Below are positions 22,261 to 34,001 of a stretch of 64,000 bases of DNA, in pieces. The position numbers were made by a program, and so were the translations under genes. This DNA is from Malus domestica (Eukaryota > Streptophyta > Magnoliopsida > Rosales > Rosaceae), in NCBI RefSeq assembly GCF_042453785.1, contig NC_091675.1, positions 53,206,501 to 53,270,500 on the forward strand. The letters are read 5' to 3'. The number at the start of each line of letters is the position of its first letter. Position 1 is the first letter of the stretch. The notes under the pieces are model-generated. The model ran no database searches and was not told the origin of the DNA. It worked only from the letters and a program-made list of their open reading frames with translations.

Positions 22261-23026
22261 GCTTAAATGAAAAATGCTTCCAAGTTTAGAAATCGCAATG
22301 AAGGCGGCAGCCGCAGCGAGAGATGATGACTGCTGTGGCCAAATTTAAACAACTATCGACCGGAATACTATCACGGATTCCCAATAGAGGTAGAGAAAAA
22401 GCTTCGGAGATGAACGAAATATATCTCAAATGGCAAACAAATAAATGGAAGCAATTGTTGTTCCTCATAAGTTTGCGTGAGTATCTACTTATAGCCAGTT
22501 AGTTTACTTAGAGAGGACGGGAAGTTCAGTGGAGACTACGTGTTACCGACGGCATAAAGTAAAGTTTCCCGCGTTAAGTATTATTTCTTTTCCAGAAGCA
22601 GCAGAGGGCATGAGGGCACAAGTTCGTACGTTCATGTAGTATAAAAAAGAAGACGAGCCGCCATGGTAATGGGAATCAAAGTCGGTTTTTCAAAACAAAA
22701 TAATGAATGTCTTGAGCGCACAAACTCATCTGATCTGATGTCGACGCCTGTATTTTTTGGCAAGGTCAAGGTGAAAACAATGTTATATCCGGGAAGGTTG
22801 GACATTACGAATAATGAATGTGTGCGCTTCTTTTTCTGAACTATTCACACGTAATTTCATTATTATTCGCCGTAGGTATGGAACATATTTGTCATAGGGA
22901 AAAAAAACACTTTTTTAAAAGAAAAGACTTTTTTCGACAAGTGTTCTTAATGGATGATCTGTAAAAAAAAAAAAAAAGGCCTAATACTTAATCTGTAAGT
23001 CAAAGAGGTTGTATTGTGTTTAGCCA
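22261..23026 (-). promoter_or_regulatory. 5' flank of Ca2+-ATPase copy 1
   Basis: Upstream region of the gene, homologous to 39134-39831. It retains about 100 bases near 22690-22830 that are missing in unit 2 and lacks about 60 bases present there (39435-39490). No other gene is seen. Confidence 0.5.
22486..22493 (-). promoter_or_regulatory. TATA-like box upstream of Ca2+-ATPase copy 1
   Basis: The minus strand reads TATAAGTA about 225 bases before the ATG. It is conserved at the same relative place in unit 2. If used, it would give a leader of roughly 190-200 nt. Confidence 0.45.
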
Positions 23027-24291
23027 AGCTTTTTTCTCTCCAAACATCGTGGACGTGGTTATAATCAAGGTATTAAATATCGGTAATATCGGAAATATCG
23101 GTAGTCCGAAAACACGGAAATATCGATGGAAATATCGGGATAATATCGATATCGATAAAAATTACATGAAAACCACGGAAATTGTAAGAAAAACTTGGAA
23201 ATTTTTATTGAAACTTTGCAGGATGTTTATTTAGTCAATTATCTATTAGTTTATCACAAAAAATTGGAAGGAAATGCATTGCATGATGGATTTAACATTA
23301 TCAAGTTGATTATATAGCGAGCTGACAAACATTGTGAATGTAGAAAATATGTAGTAATTAATGAAAGAAGTCTAAACACACCATAATCATTTATATATAA
23401 TGAATTAGTACAATATTTTACACTTTATACATTGCATGGTAAGATATATTAGTGACTCAGTACCACATAGAGTTCCTATGAGATTCAAAATTATATATTG
23501 ACGTAAAATACTATGTCAAGAAAGTTGCCTTACAAGTTAGATGACTTTATCTTTATGTCTCTTTCTACCAATTTTTCATAAAGCAATCCATCAGTTGGTA
23601 TATTTCTAGTTTAGAAGGGTCACATCTTCGAATAAGGCCTTAATGTAAAACCCTTCCCTTTAGTTTATAATTTTACTTTGTAGGTTTTTATTTTTATTTT
23701 TTAAAAAAATTATTGTTTTTGGATCTTAATTAGTGAGCCAAGGGGTCCACCCCCTTATTTTTGTCCCGAGGCTCTCATCTCTCATCTCTCTTAGTCCTCT
23801 CTTTCTCTCCACTTTCCCATGCTCTCCCTCTCTCTGCAACTCTCATCATTCCTCCCTCTCTCTGCAACTCTCATCATTCCTTCTAGTTCTTCGGTTCTTC
23901 CCCGAACTCACACACACACACACACCAGCACTCCCTCATCTCCCTCGTTCTTCCTCTCCCTCTGCTAGTGCAGACAAGGAACCAAAACCCAGTTTCCGGT
24001 GTGGACCGTGGGTTCCAAGGTGAAACTCCGTCGAGCTCCAACCACGGCATGCCTTGAAAATGGTATAGATCTCTTCCTCTTCCCTTGGGCTTCAGTTTGG
24101 TAGTTTATTTGACATGTGTTGGTCACGTTTTGGGGTTGACCGGAGCTTGTAAGCTCCGGCGTCCTCTTTCCGTCGAAACCAGGCCAAAATATCGCGATAG
24201 TTTCGGAAATATCGCGATATTATCGATAATATCGCGATATTTTGACGAAAATCATTTGGATATTGAAAAAAAAATCGGTTCCCTTAAGGAA
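23027..24291. repeat. Unit-1-specific insertion framed by AATATCG-rich DNA
   Basis: Unit 2 lacks this 1.27 kb at about 39831. Its left part (23070-23160) is packed with AATATCGG/AATATCGAT and its right part (24187-24245) with AATATCGCG, while the middle holds a pyrimidine-rich stretch (23760-23960) and an AC microsatellite. No TSD was resolved. A possible transposon with subterminal repeats; class unknown. Confidence 0.5.
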
Positions 24292-25639
24292 GGGATGGGA
24301 TAGTCTCTCTTCTCTCCAAACTTTTTTCAACAAAGACTCAGAGCATTATCTGTTTTAAAGTTGAGAAGGGATTGACTATAGCTTAGCTACAGTCAAATTA
24401 TTGTCTCTTAGATTTGATTAAGGGCAGTTAATTAATCTCAAGCGCCTTCCTCATCTCACTTATTCTTAACTTTTTATTTTTGTTCATAATTTCTCACAAT
24501 ATTCAAATAAGTATAGGCATGATATGAATTTATTTGCTACTCATCTCCTCCAACACACAACCTAGAAGTAACCAATGGCGAAAGCAGTGGCAGAGTTAGG
24601 ATTTCTTGTGAGCAAGTGCCTAACACAAGTATAGAAGAAGAAAAAATCATATATTATTTATAAAATCACTAAACAAAGCATCATAATATATATCCAAATA
24701 TTTACATATGTGTAGATAGTTTTATCTATTTATATACAACAACCATAATCATTCTCGACGAATTCTCATATTTCAAAACCGTTCCATGATGTTATCTATA
24801 TTATTGAAAACAATTATTAAACTCGAGAAAGAATTACTAAAAATTGCAAGCCCTAAAACTCAAGTATGAGGTAGGGTAGAGTAGAAACAAATAAAAGTGT
24901 ACAGAGAATACAGGGTTTTACAAACCTTATTGTTCTTTGTTCAATAAATTTGGGATTTGAAATGGCTAAATATATGAAATTCAAGAAGAAGAGGGGGAAT
25001 AGCTCTATCAGTGCACAAGTGAAAGACGATTTTTTTTTTAAGCGAATGATGATTTTTAATTTAAAAGGTTATTCATTTTTGTTAAATGATCATTTAACAT
25101 AATATACTGAAATTTTGGGATGGAATCTGTTGGATGAAAGAAACTTTAATAATTGAATTTGTTTAAAGTGTGAGAAGGGTTGCAAGGCAATAAAAATAAG
25201 TGTAATACTAATTTCATTTTTTCAAGTTAGAAACGTTTAGGACTACTCTAGTCCTTATGTTCTTCCGTCAGTGGGCGGAAGAACATGAGCCTTGAGTGGG
25301 TTTTGTTCCCAACCCCACAGCATCCAATCCACTGACGGAAGAACATGAGCCTTGAGTGGGTTTTGTTCCCAACCCCACGGCATCCAAATTCCAATTGGAG
25401 TGGTCAATGGGTTTTCGTCGACAGAGATTCAAAATGTTGACTCACTTCAAATTCGTGCACAACTGGCAATTTTCCGTATGTAACCCGCGTACACTGTCGG
25501 AGAAAGAAACAATGCCAAATCTTTAGCCGGTTGCGGAAGAAGTCTCTCATGGAATTAGGTTCTACCATAAAACCAATTGAAGAAATATAGGAAGTAGCCC
25601 AATATCATATAATAAGCCACTAGCTGGGCTTGTCCCTCA

Positions 25640-25905
25640 CCCAATAACTTGCTCTGATACCATGTATAATTTCCTCACCCAACAACCTGTTCTGATACTA
25701 TGTAGAATTTTTCAGATCGACGAGCCCAGGGCCCACTCCAACAACACTGATATTGTCCCCACTTTACCACCTGCCCATTCCGTCAGGTATGAGGTTTTAT
25801 CACAAAATGCATCCGTATTAGTTAGAGTAGGGTAATATTATTTAAACTCATTGAGTTTCTTTGAACCCACCGATGTGGGATTCTTAACTTCTTAACGGTC
25901 TCGCA
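25640..25905 (-). repeat. Retroelement relic with tRNA-Met primer-like site
   Basis: The minus strand holds ATGGTATCAGAGCAAG at about 25652-25667, like the initiator tRNA-Met primer site of Copia elements, preceded by GAATCCCACATCGGTGGG, a phrase I associate with plant Copia LTRs. The equivalent in unit 2 (42010-42250) has a mutated primer site. No element ends were resolved. Confidence 0.4.
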
Positions 25906-26514
25906 GGAATTTACAATCCTTGATTAATTACCCAAAATGTATACAATTCAATTAAGAATTTCAAGCTTTTTTTATTTCGATTTTTTTTGCCGAAATTTTT
26001 TTAAAGTTAGATTGATATTTGTACAAAGTAAATTAGACATGCATGGTGGAAGCTTTTTGGTCCCGTATACCGTTAGGCCAACTACCGTTTTGGTGTAGGT
26101 TTTCATAACTTCGTATTTTTTTCGTCGAGGCTTTGGCTAGTTGTCCTCCTCGCTGTACTTTTTTTTCGTTTCTAATAAATTTTGGTAGGCTTGGGTGTTT
26201 GAGGATCCTCCACCAGTCCATACCTAGGTCAAATTACAAAAATAAATTAGCCATGGTGGATATTTTTAGGTCCTGTATATATATTTTCTGTGATCGATGT
26301 TCCAATGAATTAATGAATATACGTACATTAGTCGTTAGGGTTGTAGAGTTAGCTCAACTAAATTTAAAACCTACAACCACTTAGTACTACAATTTAGTAG
26401 TATTTTTTCATTTATAAGTGAAATGTCTTATTTTCGAATATCATAAATGCTGAGTTCGATACTAATTAATTCATCAAACTTTTAGTTTAAATATATCATT
26501 GTATTAAAAAAAAA

Positions 26515-26667
26515 GAACTTTAATGAAAAGCTCTAGGTAATGTTCATTTTAACGAAAAACCACATTTTTACACTGAAAAGTTAATCTTGATACTATTCAT
26601 TTTACCCTTTATTTTGTCCTTATCGTTAAAACTTAAAGTTTTTAAGTCATTTTCATCAGTTTTCCTT
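26515..26667. mobile_element. Small MITE, unit 1 only
   Basis: 153 bp inserted in an A-tract: nine A on each side (26506-26514, 26668-26676) and one A-tract in unit 2 at about 42850. Ends are GAACTTTAATGAAAAG and the complement of GGAAAACTGATGAAAATG. A relative in opposite sense is at 49043-49192. Confidence 0.65.
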
Positions 26668-26941
26668 AAAAAAAAATCCTACAAAGTGCCATGGGATCAA
26701 CTTAATTAACTTATAGTGGCTTAATTTCCTATCAAATCATTAACAACCACAACCTTAAGTGTGTGGTAATGTAATGGTTTGATGAGAATCACATCATCAA
26801 CCCACCTCGAGTGTGGAGTTAGTTCAGCTAATTTTGTAAGTTTACAAGACTCATTGGGGTCAAGTTGTTGATCAAAATTTCTTAACAATTCATTAACAAC
26901 GCGTCCTTCACCTCAAGCGTTGTAAGTAATAGAAAAATTAA

Positions 26942-27196
26942 GGCTAAATAGCCAAAATGGTCCCTGAGATTGTCCATCATCCATGATTTTAGTCATTCTG
27001 TTAAAAAAGTTTTGGGCAATTTTCAAAGTTTCATAACTCAATCGATTCTTAACCAAATTCAACCCATAATATATCAAAATGAAGATAGAAAAGAGTAGAA
27101 CAAGATTATACCTCTTTGGAAGCCCAATGGTTACCGGAGATGGCCGGAAAATAGCCTGAAATGTGACTAGTCCGCGGAAAAAATGAAAAACTCGCG
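26942..27196. other. Junction sequence between the duplicated units
   Basis: About 255 bases not shared by the units. It begins GGCTAAATAGCCAAAATGGT and ends at the ATP sulfurylase fragment. No coding sequence seen. It probably records how the tandem copy was joined or a later insertion at the junction. Confidence 0.5.
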
Positions 27197-27270
27197 GGAA
27201 GGTGCTAGTCGACTACTATGACAGTTTGGCTCCTGTGTACAACGGTAAAGTCCCAGAAGCAGTTCCAGCC
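27197..27270 (+). pseudogene. APS: ATP sulfurylase last-exon fragment at start of unit 2
   Basis: This matches the end of the last exon at 14546-14620: it encodes KVLVDYYDSLAPVYNGK then VPEAVPA, but the stop codon is lost (GCC CAG instead of GCC TAA). Homology begins abruptly at the GWKV position, so this is where the duplicated segment starts. About 120 bases of former 3' UTR follow (27297-27430) and match 14696-14835. Confidence 0.85.
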
Positions 27271-27433
27271 CAGGTGAAGTTCATGTATCATATTGTAAGA
27301 ATCTCTCACTTGTTTCAAATAAAACCGTGTGAGGCACTGGTGCAGAGAAACGATACTCGCCTCAACTGTAATTAGCGTCGTGTAATTGCATCTTGCATGC
27401 ACTCCCTCGGCGCATTGTATCATATGTGGTTTT

Positions 27434-28167
27434 TGTGGAGCCAAATATATTCACTAGGCGACACGTGGACTTTTGGACAAAAGAGGACAAAAATACCCTC
27501 GAGGCATACCGGGTTTCCTACACGCGAGCAGTGAAGAATCATCCATCAACCAAGTCAGGAGTACCCAAAATGGGTAACAATTCAAAACCTATTTCATTCC
27601 ATATATGTTTTTACCTCATTTTTTCCTTATTCAATTAGCCATTTATTTCAAACATTCCATAACATCCTCAACCAATTAATATAATCAATATATTAAAGGC
27701 TAATTACATCACCAAATTAAGCCCAAAAATCACCCTAAAGGCCGGTTATCCCTTCTCCAAAGGGAGCCGGCCATTTCCTTCTTTTTTCACCATAATTTTC
27801 CTTTTTTGTGACATTGATTAGCCAATTATACAAAAAACCACCAAAACATTCATTTTATGTTTAATAGCCAAATAAATTGGCTAATTAAACCTAAATCAAA
27901 CCCAAAAAACCCTAGCCACCTCCTATCCCTATAAATATACTCTCATTTCTCACCAAAAAGCGAATTTCCAACACTTTGGCAAAAATCCCAAAATTCTCTA
28001 AACACTATTTCTCTCTAAATTCTAACTTTGGCATCGGAGGTTCTTCGGCCAAAGCCCCCCCCCCATTCATCGTGGGCGCGTGAGGCTCTTGGCCTTAACC
28101 TAAGGTGTTAATTGTTTTGTAGGTGCAAAATTGTCCAAGATCAAGGAGGAAGAAATTTGCATCCACA
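27434..28167 (+). mobile_element. Solo LTR-like insertion in unit 2
   Basis: 734 bp, TGTGGAGCC...GCATCCACA with 6-base inverted ends, interrupting sequence that is continuous in unit 1 at about 14836. Flanks are GTTTT (27429-27433) and ATTTT (28168-28172), a TSD with one mismatch. A TATA-like CCTATAAATATACT lies near 27940. No coding region, so a solo LTR or a small non-autonomous LTR element. Confidence 0.7.
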
Positions 28168-28379
28168 ATTTTCTTCTATCGAACATAGAATGTGTTATGC
28201 CTTTAATTTGTCAAAATATTCCTCTATGGTATATGCACTGGTTATGGTTTAAGATGCTGGATCCAAAAGAAAAGCATGATCAAATTCTCTAAATTTCTTG
28301 TCTTGGAGCACAGATTTAGTTTGGTCAATTGCTCCATAATATTAGGAATTGCACCATTTATTAGGTGAGGGATTCGAAC

Positions 28380-30680
28380 TTGGGTGCAATGCGACGGGGA
28401 TTCTGCCTTGGCCAAGTACTCTAACCCGTGTTTGCTATCCTTCTTCAGACAGCTGAATATGGGCTTACCGGGAACTGGTATGCACTTGAAAACCCAACTT
28501 ATGGGCCAAGTTATGGCTGCACTCCCAATGCATGCACCCATTGTCCCCAACTTAATCGTTATGTATCCGCAAACCTGTTCAGAAGTTCCACAATAACCAC
28601 CCAAAACAATTTGTTCCTCTGACTTCATCTGAAGACATTAATCCTCTCCAAACCACTTGAGTTAGACTCATTAAACACGGCGAAACACAAATATGTTGAA
28701 GATCAATGTGTTGTTTACCTTCTAACACCAAATATTCATCTGTCCCTGAACTGCAAGAGCAAGAGCACAGCTATCTAGAACGAAGCTTGAGGTAGAAGGT
28801 TCCTCCATATGATGTTGGTGATCACCATTGGACCCACGAGAGGCCTCTCCATGAGCTCTTTGGCAGGCTTATCTGTGACGAAAACTAGAGCAGCCATTGT
28901 GTCCACAATCAGATTCACCCACAGCAGCTGGAACGCTATTAATGGTACTTCATCGGCTGAGGTTGCTGCCACAAAGTTGATCACAATAATTGCAACATCT
29001 ATTGTGAGCTGGAACTAAACAAACTTTTGGATGTTGGCAGAAACTTCTCTTCCCCATCTTAAAATGGTTACCAAAGTTGCAAATTTGTCATCTAAGATGA
29101 CAAAGTCTGAGCTCTCATTGGCAACTTCAGTGCCCTGAATCCCCATCAAAACTCCGATGTCAACTTCTTTAAATGTGGGCACATCATTCTTACCAACAAC
29201 TGTCACAGCAACCACATAGCCTTTCTGTTTCAAGCAATGCACCATCAGAAGCTTATCAAATGGTGAAGACCTCGCCATCACGTTAATTACATCAACTTTC
29301 TGCATTCTTTGCTCCGACATGTAGTTGCGAGATTCTACACCTTCTACCACTGCTTCCTTGGTTACTCCTGGTCAGGCCGGAGTATGCCACACTCGCTAGC
29401 TATTGATTTACAGATGAAAACATTGTCGCAAGCGATCAATTCCACCTACATCTCGGTAAACTGCCAAAGCTTCAACTGCTTCCCTCACTCCTGGCCTATA
29501 TGGCTCTATGGATCCTTTAGGCCTACTAATCCTATTACTAATCCTAATAGGATCAAGCTGCTTTCTTCGAGCGTTCCGTACTTATTTCCGTCATTAATGT
29601 GCTTATCCTGAGCTTGTTTGTGTGCAAAGCAATGCATCGCAGACCGCTTGCTGCCATGCCTAATCTGCTCAAGCTTCAACCTTTCATCATCATTCAGAGC
29701 TTTTGTGACACGGACACACAGTAGTAACTCGAGCATATTTCTAGTATCATATATGCAGCTTCTTTCCAATGCACATGGGTAGCATTGTCCGCCTTCCTTC
29801 TCATCAAAACCCCGCTTCGTTTCTATGTGAATTGAAGGCTTCAACACGATGAATGACACGTTTCTTCTTCAATTCCTCCATGTGACCATGTGCAGTTCCA
29901 GAGTAGCCCATGAAAGAATGGCTTTCTCAGTAGGACCCAAAAACTCAAATCCTGATCCTTAACTAGGCCCATAAACGCTACCGGACATGTTAAATGCTAC
30001 TCCTCGGATTAAATCAAGAAGATAATGACAATTTTATGAATAAGAAGCTGTTGTCTCATTGAATTTGCTACTCCACAGATTCTTGTCCAAGCCAAAAATT
30101 TGTAATCGTCATCTCATTGAACGTTAGTGAGCCAGTTTTGTTACGATGGCACATTCCATAGTCTCGCAAGCAAGGAGCCTCCGCACCAGATCCTGCTCCG
30201 CAATCATCCTCTTCCTTGAATAAGTGAGAGTCAAAGTGACAGCAAACGGGAAGCCTTTAAGAATTGCAATCACAACGACAATAACTGCAATTGCTACCAT
30301 GTCCACCACAACATTCACCACATCATCAATCTTCGTCTTGCTGCCTTCAAACTTGCCAAATTCACTCTCGTTCTTCATGTTGCCCGTGAAGTAACGCGCT
30401 ACCAGGACCTTGAAAACCGTGAATGCAACACCCAAGCCAATCTTTGCCTTTAACGGGGTTCGTTTACTTAACCGCTCTTGTAATGGCGTCTGCCTATCAC
30501 TCGTGTCACAGCTGATCTAGCTCATCATTTGGCCCCATGTCGAATTCATGCCAACTGAAGCCAAAAGCATTTGTCCATATCCATCAACCACCTCGGTTCC
30601 GGAATACAAAGACGGGTTCTGGCCTCCATTAACTTCCACATGCTCGCTCTCCCCCATCATGCTTGATTCGTCCATGCGCA
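28380..30680 (-). pseudogene. Plasma-membrane-type Ca2+-ATPase relic, unit 2
   Basis: Copy of the relic at 15105-18480 without its two insertions. The C-terminal piece is better preserved here (GTMGACIGSAAITWPISWVF, IPVPGKPIFSCLKK) and the hinge reads VTVVGKNDVP as in unit 1. The same 10-nt deletion removes the phosphorylated aspartate near 30140. The 5' end stops at the same point (DES-x-MGES). It lies directly downstream of the unit 2 gene in reading direction, separated by a large insertion. Confidence 0.9.
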
Positions 30681-31139
30681 AGTATTATCCAACTCATTTG
30701 CATTTGAAGGAGAAATGCAATTATTATCCAAACTTTAAATGACACTTACTATTGCTCTAACGAGTATTATTTTATTTTTACTCTTTTTTGTTTTGTTGTA
30801 AAACTTTTATAAATTGAGCTTGAGCGTGCTTACTTGACATGAAATCGTGTGAATTTTCTTACTTTCTAAAAAATAGACAACAGTGACCGGATTTTCATTA
30901 TCTTTTCAGTTACAAATGACAATTAGCCACCATTAAAAGTGACTATAGGCTTTAGTTACTATGAACTTTCTTTTTTTTTTTGGTAGTATAACAATATATT
31001 TTTACATTAAGGAGACGGAGAGTTCGACTAAGTCACAAATGGGTAACCTAATTTAATATTGAATTCGTAGTACTATGAACTATTAAGTATAAAATAAGCA
31101 AAGAATATTTTTATACTTTGAGAAAAGCTCAAAAAGAAT
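30681..31139. other. Spacer in unit 2, includes SINE-like block
   Basis: Matches 18481-18930 of unit 1. A SINE-like stretch is at 30969-31070. No gene seen. Confidence 0.5.
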
Positions 31140-31287
31140 GGGGTGTGCTATACACACACCATTTTTTACTTCTCACACACCCCTTGTTAATTTCTGTCCG
31201 ATGATCTTCTTCAATTCATCTGATCCGACGGCTGAAAACTAAAAAGGTGTGGGAGAAGTAAAAAGAGGTGTGTGGATATCACACCTC
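31140..31287. mobile_element. hAT-type MITE in unit 2
   Basis: 148 bp with inverted ends (GGGGTGTGCTATACACACACC against GAGGTGTG...CACACACC), flanked by the 8-bp repeat AAAAGAAT (31132-31139, 31288-31295). Unit 1 has the empty site near 18930. It shares CTCCCACACC and GAGAAGTAA blocks with the hairpin element at 52297-52443. Confidence 0.8.
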
Positions 31288-31394
31288 AAAAGAATTAGCA
31301 ACATTACATTATTGGGACTAAAGTTTTAATTACATTATCAACTAAAAACAGATGTTGAACACACTTGCATCCTAAAATTATATATTATATTATA

Positions 31395-31629
31395 TCTCTA
31401 CTAATTAATAAAACACTCATTGTCAACCAAAATCCTATGAAATTACCAGTTTAACCCTCTAATTAAAACAGAACATGAATAAGAAATATGGGGTATAAAT
31501 GTAATTTCACACAACCAAATTTTACTTTTTTTTTTCAAAGTCTCACTTACATGTAATCCTAACATATCTCTAATTAAAAATAATAAATAATAAAATTTCT
31601 CACACACTTTGTGTGTGCCAATATGCTAG
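31395..31629 (+). mobile_element. Non-autonomous Helitron
   Basis: 235 bp starting TCTCTACTAATTAATAAAAC and ending in CTAG, with the hairpin CACACACTTTGTGTGTG at 31601-31617, nine bases before the CTAG end. It sits between a host A (31394) and T (31630), the Helitron target rule. No Rep/helicase is present. Confidence 0.8.
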
Positions 31630-32538
31630 TATATACTAAAAGAGTAACTTTCGTTTTAATTCCCATTATGTCGTTTTAGGCTCAATTCACTGTTACTTCT
31701 ACAGTGTATATCTGATTTTCCCCCCTCCTATTTGCTGTTATTTCAATTTTGCCAGTTTGCTTTGCCGTCAAATGGAGAACAAAATGGGATGCGTGGGTTT
31801 TCGCTGCTTCTTCCCTCTCTTTCCTCGACTCATTGTTCATCCTTTCCACCGCTTCAATCTTGCTCTCATGGTTTTATTCCCTTTTAATTTTCTTCTCTCA
31901 TGGTTTTGTTGCTTCCTTTCCACCGCTTCAATCCTTCTCCAGCTGGTTGCAGACTCCATCAAACCCTAGAACGAGAAATCTTAAATCCACAACCCAAAAC
32001 TCAGTCGTAGGTACCCAACGAAGGTAGATTAATTGAAGAAAGATTGCTCCATCAGAGCGGGCAAGATGGCTAGATGAGATAGCCATTCCATCATTAATCA
32101 TTTGTATCAAACTCGTCATTTCATAAGACTCGAACCTCAGAACTCTATGAAAAAGAATAAAACTATACCATACCATTTTATTTATGTTTGATTACATTGG
32201 TTATTATTACTAATAGTTACGTTTTGTGCATATTGTAGTTTTCATTTTAACTTCCCTAAACTTTCTTCTACTTTCCCTTTCTTACAGGGTTTTATTTAAG
32301 ACAAACTTATACATCCCAACGCAAAGGGAGAGAGGAGGCAAAGGCTAGCATTGTTGATAACGTAAGTGAGTTTGAAAATAGGATTTCTAATAGTTTGCTA
32401 GCTGTAAAGTTATTTCTTTGTTTCCCATAACGTTCAACTTTTTATATACACATTCACGCTTTCTCCATTTCTCTTTTCAACTACTAAAGCAAAGAGATAT
32501 TGTATGTCTACCAAATTCAGAAAATCAATAATGTTTTA
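31630..32538. other. Unidentified sequence in the composite insertion
   Basis: Contains a 92-codon open frame at 31749-32027 with an internal repeat (TCCACCGCTTCAAT twice). No family recognised; its hydrophobic, serine-rich translation is not convincing as a gene. Confidence 0.35.
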
Positions 32539-33996
32539 TGATAGGATTTTTACCGCCTGCAAAAGTAGGGATAAAAACACTTAAAAATACTCGCAAGAAT
32601 ACAAGGTTGTCGTAGTATAACGGCTCAAGCAAGGTCGTTTTCCACAGAGATTGATTGAATCATTTGTATTTAAACTAATCCTTAGCTAACTATTTTAAAC
32701 AAGGTTTTGAAAAATATTGATTTTGGAATTTTGAATAATAAAAACGAATTTAATAAAACAACTAAATAAATTGACAAAGAAAAACTAAAGAAAATAGTTT
32801 TGAAAATAAAGTTAAAAGCCTAGGATTCCGCCGTCCCCTTAACAATCCTATGTAGTTTTACCAATTACTTATGAATTACACATGCAACTTTGAAGGTTAG
32901 GTTTTCCTTATGCATATTCTCCTCATGATATTCAAGCAAGAACGTATATCTAACATGCAATCCGTCTGTGATATTCAGATCAAATATGAACATGCAAGAC
33001 TCATTATGTTTTATGAAAACCTTTTGAAAAACCATGCAACCCCTAAGAGCGTGATATTCGCCTTAGGTGAAATTACAATTATTAACCACAAGAAGCAATA
33101 CTCAATCCTTAGGTGATATTTTGACCGAATTGTATCCGATTACTTATCTAAACATCCTAATGGTAGCTAAGCATTAAGATATAGAGACAGTTCAAGCACA
33201 GTGATTAATAATTCAAAGTAAACATGCATAATACCATAAGCAATTGAATAAAGACTACATATTCACGCTAAGGCTCAAGGCTTCGCCCTAGCAAACGAAA
33301 ATTAGTTACTAACAATCATACAACGAAATATTATTAAAAATAAGGATAGAAAACATCTTGAAAATAAACTTGAATCCAAAAACTAGTGTGAGTGCGTTTT
33401 CTCCCCCAATGTTGCGTTTCTTTTTTCCAATGTTGCTAAACAGCCTTATTTATACTATTACAAAATAAAACCCTAAAAGGTCTTAGAATAAAACTAGGAA
33501 ACATAATTAAATGATAAAATAGAAAATAAAAGGTTTCCTATTTGAACTAGAATTCGGAGTTCTCAGAAAATTAGTCTTTTGACCGACCAAATCAACTCCG
33601 ATTTGATCCCAAAAGATCTCTTTTGAAAGCTGAAGACGTCCCCTACAAATCCTCAGAAGGAATCTTTCTCAAAATATGCCACATTGACCTCCAAAATACC
33701 CAAAACATTTAGAAACGTCAATTCGAGAAAGCTGCGCGCTGGGTCTTTATTTCATCGCCACGGTCAAACGGCTTGTTAGAAAAATCTGAAACTTTGACAC
33801 AAAGACGGCAAGAGACACACGAACGTTCTCCAATTTGAATCACTCCAAAATTCGTCCATTTGATCATGTTTTGTTCCAGAGGAAGTCGAATGTCCTACAT
33901 TAGAAATATATAACAAAGTATCAAAATTCTACCAAAATAACCAATACATTATAACTAAGATTAGGGTAAAATATATGGTAGAATATGGACTCATCA
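32539..33996 (-). mobile_element. Solo LTR, 1458 bp
   Basis: The minus strand starts TGATGAGTCC at 33996 and ends ATCCTATCA at 32539. Perfect 5-bp TSD TTTTA at 32534-32538 and 33997-34001. No coding region. Class not certain; I favour Gypsy. Confidence 0.8.
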
Positions 33997-34001
33997 TTTT
34001 A

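Larger units (their letters stand above)
14546..26941. repeat. Segmental duplication, unit 1
   Basis: Order: ATP sulfurylase end, Ca2+-ATPase relic, intact Ca2+-ATPase gene, 2.6-kb right flank. The same order and orientation recurs at 27197-43132. Left homology begins inside the last ATP sulfurylase exon; right homology ends at AGAAAAATTAA near 26940. Unit-specific insertions are at 15364-15831, 16598-17256, about 23027-24291 and 26515-26667. Confidence 0.9.
24292..26941. other. Right flank of unit 1, no intact gene
   Basis: Shared with 40726-43132. Contains a 60-base tandem duplication of CTTGAGTGGGTTTTGTTCCC and neighbours at 25265-25385 (single copy in unit 2), a retroelement relic (25640-25905), and conserved but broken short frames near 26033-26221. 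I see no intact gene. Confidence 0.5.

Noticed and set aside
26033-26221. Short frame MDWWRILKHPSLPKF... shared with 42257-42565
   Set aside because: The two copies diverge by frameshift after about 35 codons and no family is recognised.
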